From an uncultured Coriobacteriia bacterium (GTDB lineage Bacteria; Actinomycetota; Coriobacteriia; Coriobacteriales; Eggerthellaceae): DNA of 64,000 bases. Below, in pieces: positions 8,207 to 17,001 of this stretch. The stretch covers positions 1-64,000 of the forward strand of contig CASEJD010000024.1 in the NCBI GenBank assembly GCA_949288145.1, written 5' to 3'. The notes below the pieces were generated by a model. That model made no database searches and was not told the DNA's origin. It worked only from the letters and a program-made list of their open reading frames with translations. Position 1 is the stretch's first letter; every line of letters starts with the position of its first letter. The position numbers were made by a program, and so were the translations under genes.

Positions 8207-9061
8207 CTACGCGCGCAGCGTCACGCCCTCGGGGAGCTCGATGGTGCGGAAGTCCTCCTCGTCCTCTTCCTCCTCGGCGAAGGCGGGCTCGGGCGCAGAG
8301 GCCACCTCCGGCGTGCCGAACGCGGCGTCGAACGCATCGAAATGCGTGCGCGGAATGGCGAACACGATGGTTCCGATCGCGCCCGGATGCGCTTCAATCC
8401 ACTGCCGGAACAGCTCCACGATCTGCTCGTCGCTCTCGGTGTCGCGCCCGCATCCGAACGCGCCCACGATGAGCGTCTCCGCGCCGTTCGCGGCGGCAAT
8501 GCGCAGCAGTGCCTCGATGCGGCGGGCGCGGCAGACGTCGCACTCTCGCTCGGAGCGGTGGTTCTCCAGCGCACGCTGGCGGTTTGGCTCGGCGATGGCC
8601 AGCACGTCGGCACGCTTCGTGGCGCCATCGCGCACGAAGACGACGCCCGGCAGGTACGCCGCGCGGTCGGTGAACAGCTGGCCGCTCTGGTAATCGCGGT
8701 TCGCGTCGTGGTAGTCGGCCTTGATGCCGCGCAGGATGGGGTAGAGGTTGCTCTCGGCGCACAAGGCCTGCTCGGGGCCGAAGGAGCCGTCTTCGTACGC
8801 GCCGCCCGGACGCGTGAACGAAGCGGGGTCGACCACGACCACCTTGCCCTGCGCGCGGTGCACCTCCGCGCTCGCGAAGCGCGTGGTGACGACGGTCTTC
8901 GTGGCCTCGAAGGCGGGCTCGGGCAGCTCGAGCTCGCGGCCTTCGCCATCTTCGTAGATGGTGAAGGCGTCCACGGTGGCTTGCGTCTCCGCGGCGAACG
9001 CGGCGTTCATGAGCGCGAGGTGCTTGGCTGCCTCGGCGCGTCGTTCGTCCCTGGTGGGCAT
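8207..9061 (-). CDS. TIGR02452-like protein (bacterial-type poly(ADP-ribose) glycohydrolase fold)
   Basis: A 284-residue cytoplasmic protein with the macrodomain core of the microbial PARG/TIGR02452 family. It has VVVVDPASFTRPGGAYEDGS followed by PEQALCAESNLYPIL, then VAIAEPNRQRA-like and TLIVGAFGCGRD segments. Known family members remove ADP-ribose from proteins or process ADP-ribose compounds. The catalytic QEE seen in canonical members reads PEQ here (residues 96-98), so activity is uncertain. A low-complexity acidic stretch, EEEEDEED, lies near the C-terminus. ATG 9061 has GAAGGAGA just upstream. It appears to be single-gene; its physiological partner is unknown. Confidence 0.75.
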   Translation of the reverse strand: MPTRDERRAEAAKHLALMNAAFAAETQATVDAFTIYEDGEGRELELPEPAFEATKTVVTTRFASAEVHRAQGKVVVVDPASFTRPGGAYEDGSFGPEQALCAESNLYPILRGIKADYHDANRDYQSGQLFTDRAAYLPGVVFVRDGATKRADVLAIAEPNRQRALENHRSERECDVCRARRIEALLRIAAANGAETLIVGAFGCGRDTESDEQIVELFRQWIEAHPGAIGTIVFAIPRTHFDAFDAAFGTPEVASAPEPAFAEEEEDEEDFRTIELPEGVTLRA

Positions 9062-9209
9062 GGCGATCTCCTTCGGTTGGGGCACTGGATGAAATGAACT
9101 GCCTCGATTGTAGAGAACGCCCTTGTGACGGTAAAGCGACGGCCTGACAAGGGCGAGCGCGCGCAAGGGCTTCGTGAAATGCTACGGCCCGGCGCCAAGG
9201 CCGCGCGCA

Positions 9210-9350
9210 TGGCACAAAACCGCCGATGTCGGTGCCGAGGAATTACGGGGCTCGTCGGAATCCGGAATGAAAGCGGTCAAGAAGGCGCGAATGCAGGAAA
9301 CGCGGCGCTCTACGCCTCCTCTCGACACCGACATCGGCGGTTTTGTGCCA
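9210..9350. repeat. Inverted-repeat element, copy A (141 bp)
   Basis: Outer arms 9210-9239 and 9321-9350 are inverted repeats matching 29 of 30 bases, beginning TGGCACAAAACCGCCGATG. The 81-bp interior contains GGAATGAA and CGAATGCAGG (9288-9297). A second element with related ends and the same interior decamer lies at 63840-63969. No protein is encoded; it looks like a small non-autonomous or structured intergenic element. Confidence 0.75.
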
Positions 9351-9470
9351 TTCAGAGGCAATCTCAGGGCGAAGAGAAAGAAAAGAAGAATTTACAACGC
9401 TTTATTACTCTACTGTGCTAAAGTATGTCCAGCAGAAAGGGGCTTCGAACCGCGCGCAGGGGCTGGCATT

Positions 9471-9562
9471 GTGTTTCAGCAGCGGTCAACCTCGCGTTTC
9501 GGCAGCGGTCAACCTTGCGTTTCGGCAGCGACCGACACCGCGCTTCAGCAGCGTACGGTAGC
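9471..9562. repeat. Four imperfect 23-bp tandem repeats
   Basis: Units at 9471-9493, 9494-9516, 9517-9539 and 9540-9562 all start GNGYTTCRGCAGCG. Units 1 and 2 continue GTCAACCT, and the later units diverge. They lie 128 bases upstream of the histidine operon, with nothing else recognisable between 9351 and 9690. They may be regulator-binding repeats. Confidence 0.7.
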
Positions 9563-9690
9563 CGCTCGCGCGCCGCGCATGCTTCGCGAGAGTTGACGTA
9601 ACCCCATCGAAGCACGCGCGTGCTAGAGTCCCTTTCGCGAAATGGAACGCACCCGCGCGCAAGCAGACAGCAGGCAGGAGGAGAGCGAAC

Positions 9691-11367
9691 GTGATAGGAG
9701 CCACCCCTAAAGGGTTCCGTGACGTGCTGCCCGACGAGGCAGCGGAGCGAGAGCGCATTATCCAGCAGATCAAAGGCTACTTCTCCGACCGTGGGTACCA
9801 GCCGGTCGAGACGCCGCTGTTCGAAAGCCATGAGCTGTTCAGCCGCGGCGCACACTTGGCCGAGACCCCATTCCAGCTGTTCGACCACGACGGCCAGCAG
9901 CTCGTGCTGCGCCCCGACCTCACCATGTCGGTCGCGCGCATGGTTGCCACGCGTTTCCGCCGTGAGGACGGCCCCTTCCGCCTGCGCTACGCCGCGCCCG
10001 TCGTGCGCGACCAGGTGAGCGTGGGCGACCCGCGCCAGTTCACGCAGCTCGGCATCGAGCTTATCGGCGATGCCGCCTCCACAGCGGACGCCGAGGTGGT
10101 CACGCTGCTCGCCGGCTTGCTGGACGAATTGGGCATCAAGCCGTGGCGCATCGTCTGCGGCGACGTGCGCATCCTGCAGACCGTGCTCGACGCGTGCGCT
10201 CCCGACGAGGAGTTCAAGCGCGCGGTCCGCACTCTCATCAACGACTCCGACCTAGTGGGCCTCGACGAGTTCGTGGGGGACGCCCGCGCCCGCGGCGTCA
10301 TCTCGGAGGGCTTCGCGCACGTGATCTCGGCGCTGCCGCGCACGTTCGGCGGGCTCGACGCGCTCGATGCGGTGGACGACCTCATGATCTCCGTCGGCCT
10401 GCCGTGCGATGTCACGGCGCCGCTGCGCACGCTCTACGCCGCCGCGCGCAAGGCCGGCTTCGACGATCACCTGGTCTGCGACCTCACCATCATGGCGGCG
10501 TTCGACTACTACACGGGCGTCGTGTTCAAGGGCTACTGCGCCGACGTGGCCGACTCGCTTGCCGCGGGCGGCCGCTACGACTCCATCTTCGAGCGCCTCG
10601 GCTTCGAGCCCATGCCGGCGGCTGGCCTGGCCATCTCGCTCGAGCGTCTGGAGCGCGCCCTGTCCATCGTGGACTTCGGCGTTGGCGCGAAATCCTGGGC
10701 CGACGACGAAGAGCGCCCGCTGCGCATCGCCGTCCCGAAAGGCTCGCTCTTCGCGGACTCGGTGGCCGCGCTCGAGGCCGTGGGCCTCGACGTCTCCGAG
10801 CTGCGCGAACCCGGCCGGCGCCTCATCATCCCGACGGCGGACGGCAGCGTGGAGTACGTCATCGTGCGCCCGACCGACGCGCCGGCGTTCGTGGCGCGCG
10901 GCGGGGCGGACTGCGGCATGTGCGGCCGCGACTCGCTCATCGAGGCGTCGCTTAACGTGATCCAGCTCGTCGACCTGGGCTACGGCGCCTGCCGCTTCGT
11001 GGTGGCGGAGCCCGCCTCGGCCGCCGGCAAGGCCGAGCGCGCGCACGCATGGCGCGGCAGTATCCGCGTGTCCACGAAGTACCCGCGCATCACGCGCGAT
11101 TACTACGAGCGCAAAGGCCAGCAGGTCGACATCATCCCGCTGCACGGTAATATCGAGCTCGGTCCCATCGTGGGCCTGTCCGACCGCATCGTGGATATCA
11201 CGGCCACGGGCACCACGCTGCGGGAGAACAACCTGGTGGTCGTGGACGAGGTGCTGCGCTGCACGGCGCGCTTCTTCGCCAGCCCGGCCGCCCTACGCAA
11301 CGACGACCGCGTGCTCGCCCTGTCCGCCGCCTTGGCGGAGTGGGCGAAGCGCCCGGCTGAGGAATGA
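9691..11367 (+). CDS. hisZG: Fused HisZ-HisG: ATP phosphoribosyltransferase regulatory plus catalytic subunits
   Basis: First enzyme of histidine synthesis: joins ATP and PRPP to give phosphoribosyl-ATP. The 558-residue chain has two parts. Residues 1-330 are a class II histidyl-tRNA-synthetase-like HisZ (TPKGFRDVLPDEA, LRPDLTMSVARM, AAGGRYDSIFERLGF). Residues about 343-558 are a short-form HisG (LRIAVPKGSL, GADCGMCGRDSLIE, DITATGTTLRENNLV at the PRPP site). Short HisG normally needs separate HisZ to be active; here they are covalently joined by a linker of about 12 residues with no internal stop. The start is GTG 9691 after AGGAGGAG. It is the first gene of the his operon, 85 bases ahead of hisD. 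Confidence 0.92.
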   Translation: MIGATPKGFRDVLPDEAAERERIIQQIKGYFSDRGYQPVETPLFESHELFSRGAHLAETPFQLFDHDGQQLVLRPDLTMSVARMVATRFRREDGPFRLRYAAPVVRDQVSVGDPRQFTQLGIELIGDAASTADAEVVTLLAGLLDELGIKPWRIVCGDVRILQTVLDACAPDEEFKRAVRTLINDSDLVGLDEFVGDARARGVISEGFAHVISALPRTFGGLDALDAVDDLMISVGLPCDVTAPLRTLYAAARKAGFDDHLVCDLTIMAAFDYYTGVVFKGYCADVADSLAAGGRYDSIFERLGFEPMPAAGLAISLERLERALSIVDFGVGAKSWADDEERPLRIAVPKGSLFADSVAALEAVGLDVSELREPGRRLIIPTADGSVEYVIVRPTDAPAFVARGGADCGMCGRDSLIEASLNVIQLVDLGYGACRFVVAEPASAAGKAERAHAWRGSIRVSTKYPRITRDYYERKGQQVDIIPLHGNIELGPIVGLSDRIVDITATGTTLRENNLVVVDEVLRCTARFFASPAALRNDDRVLALSAALAEWAKRPAEE

Positions 11368-11452
11368 GAAAAGAGGGCGGTCGTTTTCTCATCGAGGAAT
11401 AGACAGGTTGAATCATCGGGAACTATCGCGAACTTGCGTGAAAGGAAGACGA

Positions 11453-12832
11453 ATGAAGTACGTGGAGCTGGAAGCGGGCGAACGCCTGCGCGAAGAGCAG
11501 CTGACCCGTCAGGGCATCCTGCCGACGAAGGTGATGACGAGCGCGGCCGAGATCGTGGCGCGCGTGCGCGAAGAGGGCGACGCGGTGCTGCGCGAGTTGT
11601 CCGCGAAGTTCGACGGCGTTGAGGTGGAGAGCTTCCGCGTGCCGCAGGAAGAGCTGGACGCAGCGCTCGACCGCGTCGATGCGCGCTTCGTGGGCGCCAT
11701 CGAGCAGGCCGCCGCGCAAATCCGCGACTTCCATGAGCGCGAGGTCCAGCAGTCCTGGTTCACGACGCGCCCGGACGGCACGCTGCTCGGCGTGAAGGTC
11801 ACGCCCATGGAGTCCGCCGGCATCTACGTGCCGGGCGGTCGTGCGCAGTACCCCTCCACCGTGCTCATGAACGTCGTTCCGGCCAAGGTCGCCGGCGTGG
11901 AGCGCGTCGTCATGGTGACGCCCCCGCAGAAGGAGGGTGGCCTGTCGCCGTACACGCTGGCGGCGGCGAAGCTCGGCGGCGTGGACGAGGTCTACACCGT
12001 GGGCGGCGCGCAGGCCATCGCCGCGCTGGCATACGGCACCGAGTCCATCCCGAAGGTCTCGGTGGTCACCGGCCCGGGCAACGCCTACGTTGCCGCAGCG
12101 AAGCGCCTGGTGAGCGGCGATGTCGCCATCGACATGGTGGCCGGCCCCTCCGAGGTGTGCGTGCTGGCTGACGCTTCGGCCGACCCGATGATCGTGGCGG
12201 CCGACCTCATGGCGCAGGCCGAGCACGACCCGCTGGCCACGAGCTACCTCGTCACGTGCGATGCCGCGTTCGCGCGCGAGGTGGAGCGCTACGCCGACGA
12301 GCTCATGACCCAGAGCCCGCGCGAAGAGATCACCCGCGCGTCCTTCGACGATTTGGGCGTCATCGTGGTGGCGCGCGACATGGAGCAGGCGATGGACGCT
12401 GTGAACGTCATCGCGCCGGAGCACCTGGAGCTGCACTGCAAGGACGCCATGGGCCTGCTCGGCGGCATCAAGAACGCTGGCGCCATCTTCGTGGGCGCCT
12501 GGAGCTCCGAGCCGCTCGGCGACTACGTGGCCGGCCCGAACCACACGCTGCCGACCGGCGGAACGGCCGTCTACTCGAGCCCGCTGTCGGTGGACGCGTT
12601 CGTGAAGAAGTCCTCGGTCGTGAACTACACGCCGCAGGGCCTACTGCGCGACGCCGACGCCGCGCAGACCATGGCGCAGGCGGAGGGCCTCTGGGCGCAC
12701 GCGCTGTCCGTGGGCCTGCGCCGCCAGCTGGCCGAACGCGGCGCCGAAGTGTTCGGCGACGACCGTCCGGCAGCCTCAGAGGCGGGCGCCATCGCCTGGC
12801 CGATCACGCTCGATGCGCCGAAGGAGGCGTAG
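11453..12832 (+). CDS. hisD: Histidinol dehydrogenase
   Basis: Catalyses the last two oxidations, L-histidinol to L-histidine, with NAD+ and zinc. The 459 residues are full length and carry ESAGIYVPGGRAQYPSTVLM, GGAQAIAALAYGT, VTGPGNAYVAAAKR and LMAQAEHDPLATS, and end with the GPNHTLPTGGTA substrate/zinc loop. ATG 11453 follows AAAGGAAG; the longer reading from 11408 lacks a ribosome site. It precedes hisC by 3 bases, so the two are translationally close. Confidence 0.96.
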   Translation: MKYVELEAGERLREEQLTRQGILPTKVMTSAAEIVARVREEGDAVLRELSAKFDGVEVESFRVPQEELDAALDRVDARFVGAIEQAAAQIRDFHEREVQQSWFTTRPDGTLLGVKVTPMESAGIYVPGGRAQYPSTVLMNVVPAKVAGVERVVMVTPPQKEGGLSPYTLAAAKLGGVDEVYTVGGAQAIAALAYGTESIPKVSVVTGPGNAYVAAAKRLVSGDVAIDMVAGPSEVCVLADASADPMIVAADLMAQAEHDPLATSYLVTCDAAFAREVERYADELMTQSPREEITRASFDDLGVIVVARDMEQAMDAVNVIAPEHLELHCKDAMGLLGGIKNAGAIFVGAWSSEPLGDYVAGPNHTLPTGGTAVYSSPLSVDAFVKKSSVVNYTPQGLLRDADAAQTMAQAEGLWAHALSVGLRRQLAERGAEVFGDDRPAASEAGAIAWPITLDAPKEA

Positions 12833-12835
12833 ACC

Positions 12836-13924
12836 ATGGCAGTTGTCATCACCGAAGAGGCGCGCCGCCGCATGCAGCCCGCCTTCGCGGACTTGGAGCC
12901 GTACGATCCGCTGTTCACGCCGGTCGACGTGCTGTTGTCCGCCAACGAGAACCCGTGCGACGTGCCGCCGGTCGTGCGCGCGTGCCTGAACGCCGCGCTG
13001 ACCGCCACGCCGCTCAACCGCTACCCTGACCCGATGTCGAACAAGCTGCGCGACGCCATCGCGCTGTGGCGCGGCTGCGACCGCGAGAACGTCATCGTGG
13101 GCAACGGCGGTGACGAGCTGCTGTACAACCTGCTGCTCGCCTTCGGCGGCCCGGGTCGCGTGCTCGTGAACACGCCGCCGGCGTTCAGCGAGTACGCGCT
13201 GCAGGCCCAGCTCACGGGCACGACCGTGCGCGACGTGTGGCGCACGGCGGATTTCGCGCTCGACGAGGAGGCCGTCATCGAGGCTTCGAAGGACGCGGCC
13301 ATCGTGATCCTCACCTCGCCGAACAACCCGACGGGCGACCTGGCCAGCCGCGAGTTCGTGGAACGCCTGGCGCGCTCGACCGACGCGCTCGTCCTCGTGG
13401 ACGAAGCGTACGGTGAGTTCGCGGGCGACGACGCCAGCTGCCTGCCGCTCGTGAAGGAGCGCCCGAACGTCGTCGTGCTGCGCACCCTTTCGAAGGCGTA
13501 CGCGCTGGCCGGCGCGCGCTGCGGCTACATCATCGCGTCGCCCGATGTGGTGGCGGGCTTGGCTGCCGTGCGGCAGCCGTACTCCGTGAACGTGCTCACG
13601 CAGGCGGCTGCCCAGGTGGTGGTGGAAATGCACGACGCGTACGAGGAGAGCATCGCGCGCATTGTCTTCGAGCGCGAGCGCCTCTACGCGGAGCTGCGCG
13701 AGCTGGCGGACGCCGGTAAGCTGGAGGTCTGGGAGAGCGCGGCGAACTTCCTGTTCGTGCGCGTGACCGGCGCTGCCCGCCTGTTCGAGCGCCTGCGCGA
13801 CGAGCATTCCATCCTCGTGCGCAATTTCTCGGGCGCTCCCGGATGCGCGGACTGCCTGCGCTTCACGGTGGGCTCGCCCGAAGAGAACGACCGCCTGTTC
13901 GCCGCTGTGCGCGATATGCTGTAG
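12836..13924 (+). CDS. hisC: Histidinol-phosphate aminotransferase
   Basis: PLP-dependent fold-type I aminotransferase of 362 residues that converts imidazole acetol phosphate plus glutamate to histidinol phosphate. Visible are LSANENPCDVPP near the N-terminus, NGGDELLYNLLLAFGGPG, TSPNNPTGD, VDEAYGEF, the Schiff-base lysine in LSKAYALAGARCGYI, and the C-terminal RFTVGSPEEN with the phosphate-binding Arg. The AAGGAGG ribosome site lies within the end of hisD. Confidence 0.95.
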   Translation: MAVVITEEARRRMQPAFADLEPYDPLFTPVDVLLSANENPCDVPPVVRACLNAALTATPLNRYPDPMSNKLRDAIALWRGCDRENVIVGNGGDELLYNLLLAFGGPGRVLVNTPPAFSEYALQAQLTGTTVRDVWRTADFALDEEAVIEASKDAAIVILTSPNNPTGDLASREFVERLARSTDALVLVDEAYGEFAGDDASCLPLVKERPNVVVLRTLSKAYALAGARCGYIIASPDVVAGLAAVRQPYSVNVLTQAAAQVVVEMHDAYEESIARIVFERERLYAELRELADAGKLEVWESAANFLFVRVTGAARLFERLRDEHSILVRNFSGAPGCADCLRFTVGSPEENDRLFAAVRDML

Positions 13925-13993
13925 CCGGAGCTCCGGCGCGCGGTGCGTCATGCCGCGTGCCTCCGGCTGCTTTGATGATAGGAAGGGGACCCC

Positions 13994-14593
13994 ATGGAGG
14001 AGACCGCAGGCCGCCGCGCCCAGACGACGCGCGGTACGAAGGAGACGCAGATCACCGTCGCGGTGAACCTGGACGGTTCGGGCACGGCCGCCATCGACAC
14101 GCCGGTGCCGTTCTTCAACCATATGCTCGACGCGTTCACGCGCCACTCGCTCATCGACGTAACCGTGGAGGCCGAAGGCGACGTGGACGTCGACGACCAC
14201 CACACCGTCGAGGACGTCGGCATCGTGCTCGGTGCCGTGCTGCGCGAAGCCCTTGGCACGAAAGCGGGCATCGCGCGATTCGGCCAGGCTATCGTGCCCA
14301 TGGACGAGGCGCTCGTGCTGTGCGCGGTGGACATCTCCGGCCGCGGCCAGGCGTTCGTGGAGGTGCCGTTCGAGACGCAGACCATCGGCGGGTTCGACGT
14401 GCAGCTTGTGAAGGAGTTCTTCCTCGCCTTCGCCCGCGAAGCCGGCATCACGCTGCATGTGCGCTTGCTGGCGGGCGAGAACTCGCACCACGTGGCGGAG
14501 GCATGCTTCAAGGCATGCGGCCGCGCCCTGCGCCAGGCTGTCGAGCACGACCCGCGCGTTACCGGCATCCCGTCCACAAAGGGCTCGCTGTAA
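13994..14593 (+). CDS. hisB: Imidazoleglycerol-phosphate dehydratase
   Basis: Manganese-dependent dehydratase of 199 residues; monofunctional, without the N-terminal phosphatase domain found in enterobacterial HisB. The metal motifs are visible: DDHHTVEDVGI in the first half and NSHHVAEACFKACGRAL in the second, plus FFNHMLDAFTRHS. The absent phosphatase is supplied by the PHP protein at 17768-18670. ATG 13994 follows GGAAGGGG. Confidence 0.96.
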   Translation: MEETAGRRAQTTRGTKETQITVAVNLDGSGTAAIDTPVPFFNHMLDAFTRHSLIDVTVEAEGDVDVDDHHTVEDVGIVLGAVLREALGTKAGIARFGQAIVPMDEALVLCAVDISGRGQAFVEVPFETQTIGGFDVQLVKEFFLAFAREAGITLHVRLLAGENSHHVAEACFKACGRALRQAVEHDPRVTGIPSTKGSL

Positions 14594-14818
14594 GCGCACG
14601 CGGGACGGGTCGCCACCTGCCGCAGAGGGCATCAGGCTCGCCGTTCCGCTGTTCAGTCGGTGAATCGCTTGCGATTCACCGACTTCATGCGCTTCACTGC
14701 TTCATGCATTTTCATGCGCGCTTCGCGCGCTTCAGGAATGGTGTTCAGACTCACCTTCAACCCTCTCCGGCAGGCGGCGACACTGCGTGCTGGAAAGGAG
14801 CATTCGAAAGGAGCATCG
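14594..14818 (+). other. 225-bp gap inside the his operon with a 12-bp hairpin
   Basis: A perfect 12-bp stem with a CTTG loop (14656-14667/14672-14683) is followed by repeated TTCATGC words and a second small GC hairpin near 14720. All other his genes are spaced by 0-85 bases, so this gap stands out. It may carry an internal promoter, an mRNA processing site or a partial terminator. Confidence 0.5.
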
Positions 14819-15478
14819 GTGGCACCTGACATCGTGGTGATCGACTATCACAAGGGGAATATCGCGAGCGTCGTGCGCGGCCTTGCGGCCGCGGGCGGTA
14901 GCGCGCGCATTGCCGACGACCCGGCGGAGTTCGGGCGCGCTGATGCGCTCGTGCTGCCCGGCGTGGGTAGTTTCGGCGACGCCATGGCGTACCTGACCGA
15001 AAGCGGCCAGCGTGATGCCATCGTGCGCGCCATCGAGGCGGGCACGCCGTTTTTGGGCATCTGCCTGGGGCAACAGCTGCTGTTCGAATGGGGCACCGAA
15101 GGCCATGAGGACGAGCTCGACGAGCAGGGCCGCGTGGCGGGCCTTGGCGTGCTGCAGGGTCACTGCGAGCTGTTGCCGCAGGTAGGCCTCAAAGTCCCGC
15201 ACGTTGGATGGGACCAGGTGCGCCTGACGGAGGCGGGCCGCGAGAACCCGTTCATGCGCAACGTGGCGGACAAATCGAACTTCTACTTCACGCACTCCTA
15301 CGTGGTGCAGGGCGCGCGCGACGAGGACGTGCTCGGCATCACGGACTACGCCGTGGAGTTCCCGTCCGTGGTGGCGCGCGACAACGTGTACGCGGCGCAG
15401 TTCCACCCGGAGAAGTCGTCGGAGAAGGGTGCACGCCTCATGGAGAACTTCGTGCGCATCGTGGAAGGAAGGGCGTAA
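14819..15478 (+). CDS. hisH: Imidazole glycerol phosphate synthase, glutamine amidotransferase subunit
   Basis: Class I glutaminase of 219 residues that feeds ammonia to HisF. The catalytic cysteine is in GICLGQQLLFEWGTEG and the His-Glu pair in AAQFHPEKSSEKG; LPGVGSFGDAM is the oxyanion-strand region. GTG 14819 is chosen because GAAAGGAGC lies just upstream and the protein then starts APDIVVIDYHKGN as expected; a longer reading would pass through the intergenic hairpin. It abuts hisA directly: the TAA is followed immediately by the hisA ATG. Confidence 0.94.
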   Translation: MAPDIVVIDYHKGNIASVVRGLAAAGGSARIADDPAEFGRADALVLPGVGSFGDAMAYLTESGQRDAIVRAIEAGTPFLGICLGQQLLFEWGTEGHEDELDEQGRVAGLGVLQGHCELLPQVGLKVPHVGWDQVRLTEAGRENPFMRNVADKSNFYFTHSYVVQGARDEDVLGITDYAVEFPSVVARDNVYAAQFHPEKSSEKGARLMENFVRIVEGRA

Positions 15479-16216
15479 ATGGCGACTGGCATCAGCTTGT
15501 TCCCGGCCGTGGACATCCTCGACCGGCAGGTCGTGCGCCTGCTGCAGGGCGACTATGACAAATCGACCGTCTACGGCGACGACCCCGCCGCCATGATCGA
15601 GCCGTTCAAGGCCGCGGGCGCCTCGTGGGTGCACGTGGTCGACCTGAACGGCGCACGCGGCGAGTCCGGCGTGAACGACGAGGTCATCAAGCGCCTGTGC
15701 GCGATCGGCGGCATTGGCGTGGAAGTGGGCGGCGGCGTCCGCTCGCTCGAGCGCATCGAGGAGCTGGCTGAGATGGGCGTGCGCCGCATCGTGCTCGGCA
15801 CGAAGCTCGCGCGCGACCACGAGTTCGCCCAGCAGGCGGCCGAGCGGTTCGGCGACCTGCTCGTCGCTGGCATCGACGCCCGCGAAGGCCGCGTGGCGGT
15901 CCAGGGCTGGCAGGAGGACGGCGGCATGGACGCGCTCGAGCTCGTGGGCATGCTCAAGGGCTGGGGCTACCGCCACCTTGTGTACACGGACATCGCGCGC
16001 GACGGCATGCAGACCGGCATCGAGCCGGAGCTCTACGCGCGCGTGGCGCAGGCCGCGGGCTTCCCGGTGGTGGTCTCGGGCGGCGTGAGCTCGCTCGACG
16101 ACCTTCGCGCAGCGTGCGCGCTCGGTCCGGGCGTGGTCGAGGGCGTCATCACCGGCCGCGCGCTCTACGAGGGCGCGTTCACGCTGGAAGACGCGCTGGC
16201 GGTCGTGGAAGGGTAG
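15479..16216 (+). CDS. hisA: ProFAR isomerase (phosphoribosylformimino-AICAR ribotide isomerase)
   Basis: (Beta/alpha)8 barrel of 245 residues that opens the ribose ring of ProFAR by an Amadori rearrangement. The half-barrel phosphate motifs are present: [20 protein letters not shown] and [13 protein letters not shown]. The catalytic aspartates are in [12 protein letters not shown] (strand 1) and [12 protein letters not shown] (strand 5). Some actinobacteria use a dual HisA/TrpF (PriA); sequence alone does not exclude that here. It follows hisH with no gap. Confidence 0.94.
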   Translation: MATGISLFPAVDILDRQVVRLLQGDYDKSTVYGDDPAAMIEPFKAAGASWVHVVDLNGARGESGVNDEVIKRLCAIGGIGVEVGGGVRSLERIEELAEMGVRRIVLGTKLARDHEFAQQAAERFGDLLVAGIDAREGRVAVQGWQEDGGMDALELVGMLKGWGYRHLVYTDIARDGMQTGIEPELYARVAQAAGFPVVVSGGVSSLDDLRAACALGPGVVEGVITGRALYEGAFTLEDALAVVEG

Positions 16217-16223
16217 GTGCGGC

Positions 16224-16988
16224 ATGCTCACGAAACGCGTGATCCCCTGCATGGACGTGAACAACGGACGCGTCGTCAAGGGCGTGAACTTCGTCGATTT
16301 GCGCGATGCGGGCGACCCGGTGGAGATGGCGGAGTTCTACGACGGCCAAGGCGCCGACGAGGTCATCTTCCTGGACATCACGGCCACCTCCGACGACCGC
16401 GCCACCACGGTGGAATTAGCGAGCCGCGCCGCGAGCGAGCTGGCCATCCCCTACACCGTGGGCGGCGGTTTCCGCGACGTGGCGGGCATGCGCCGTATGG
16501 TGGCCGCTGGCGCCGACAAGGTCTCGGTGAACTCGGCGGCCGTGAAGGACCCCGAGCTCATCACGCGCGCGGCGCTCGCGTTCGGCAGCCAGGCTGTGAT
16601 TGTTGCCATCGACGCGAAGCGCACGGGCCCCGACAAGTGGGAGGTCTACACGGCGGGCGGTCGCAAGGCCACGGGCATCGATGCCGTGGAGTGGGCGCAG
16701 GAAGCGGCGCGCCGCGGCGCGGGCGAGATCCTGCTCACGTCCATGGACTGCGATGGCTGCCAGGACGGCTTCAACATCCCGCTCACGCGCGCGGTGGCGC
16801 GCGCCGTGCCCATCCCGGTCATCGCGTCGGGCGGCGCTGGCACGCTCGACCATTTCGCCGAGGGCATCATCGAGGGCGAGGCCGACGCCGTGCTGGCCGC
16901 GAGCGTCTTCCACTTCGGCACGTTCACCGTGCGCGAGGTGAAAGAGCACATGGCGAAGTGCGGCATCCCCGTCCGTCTCGATTTCTAG
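16224..16988 (+). CDS. hisF: Imidazole glycerol phosphate synthase, cyclase subunit
   Basis: (Beta/alpha)8 cyclase of 254 residues paired with HisH; it makes IGP and AICAR from PRFAR and ammonia. It begins [20 protein letters not shown] with the catalytic Asp of strand 1 and shows [40 protein letters not shown] (second catalytic Asp) and [15 protein letters not shown]. It starts seven bases after hisA. Confidence 0.96.
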   Translation: MLTKRVIPCMDVNNGRVVKGVNFVDLRDAGDPVEMAEFYDGQGADEVIFLDITATSDDRATTVELASRAASELAIPYTVGGGFRDVAGMRRMVAAGADKVSVNSAAVKDPELITRAALAFGSQAVIVAIDAKRTGPDKWEVYTAGGRKATGIDAVEWAQEAARRGAGEILLTSMDCDGCQDGFNIPLTRAVARAVPIPVIASGGAGTLDHFAEGIIEGEADAVLAASVFHFGTFTVREVKEHMAKCGIPVRLDF

Positions 16989-17001
16989 GGAGCGGCTTCA
17001 C

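Noticed and set aside
9471-9562. CRISPR array
   Set aside because: The units are contiguous 23-mers with no spacers and diverge progressively; no cas genes in the window.
9351-9690. His-codon attenuator peptide or T-box ahead of hisZG
   Set aside because: No run of His codons and no T-box core followed by a terminator was found in this interval.
14660-14818. Longer N-terminus for HisH
   Set aside because: It would be encoded by an intergenic hairpin region; GTG 14819 has a good ribosome site and gives the normal HisH N-terminus.
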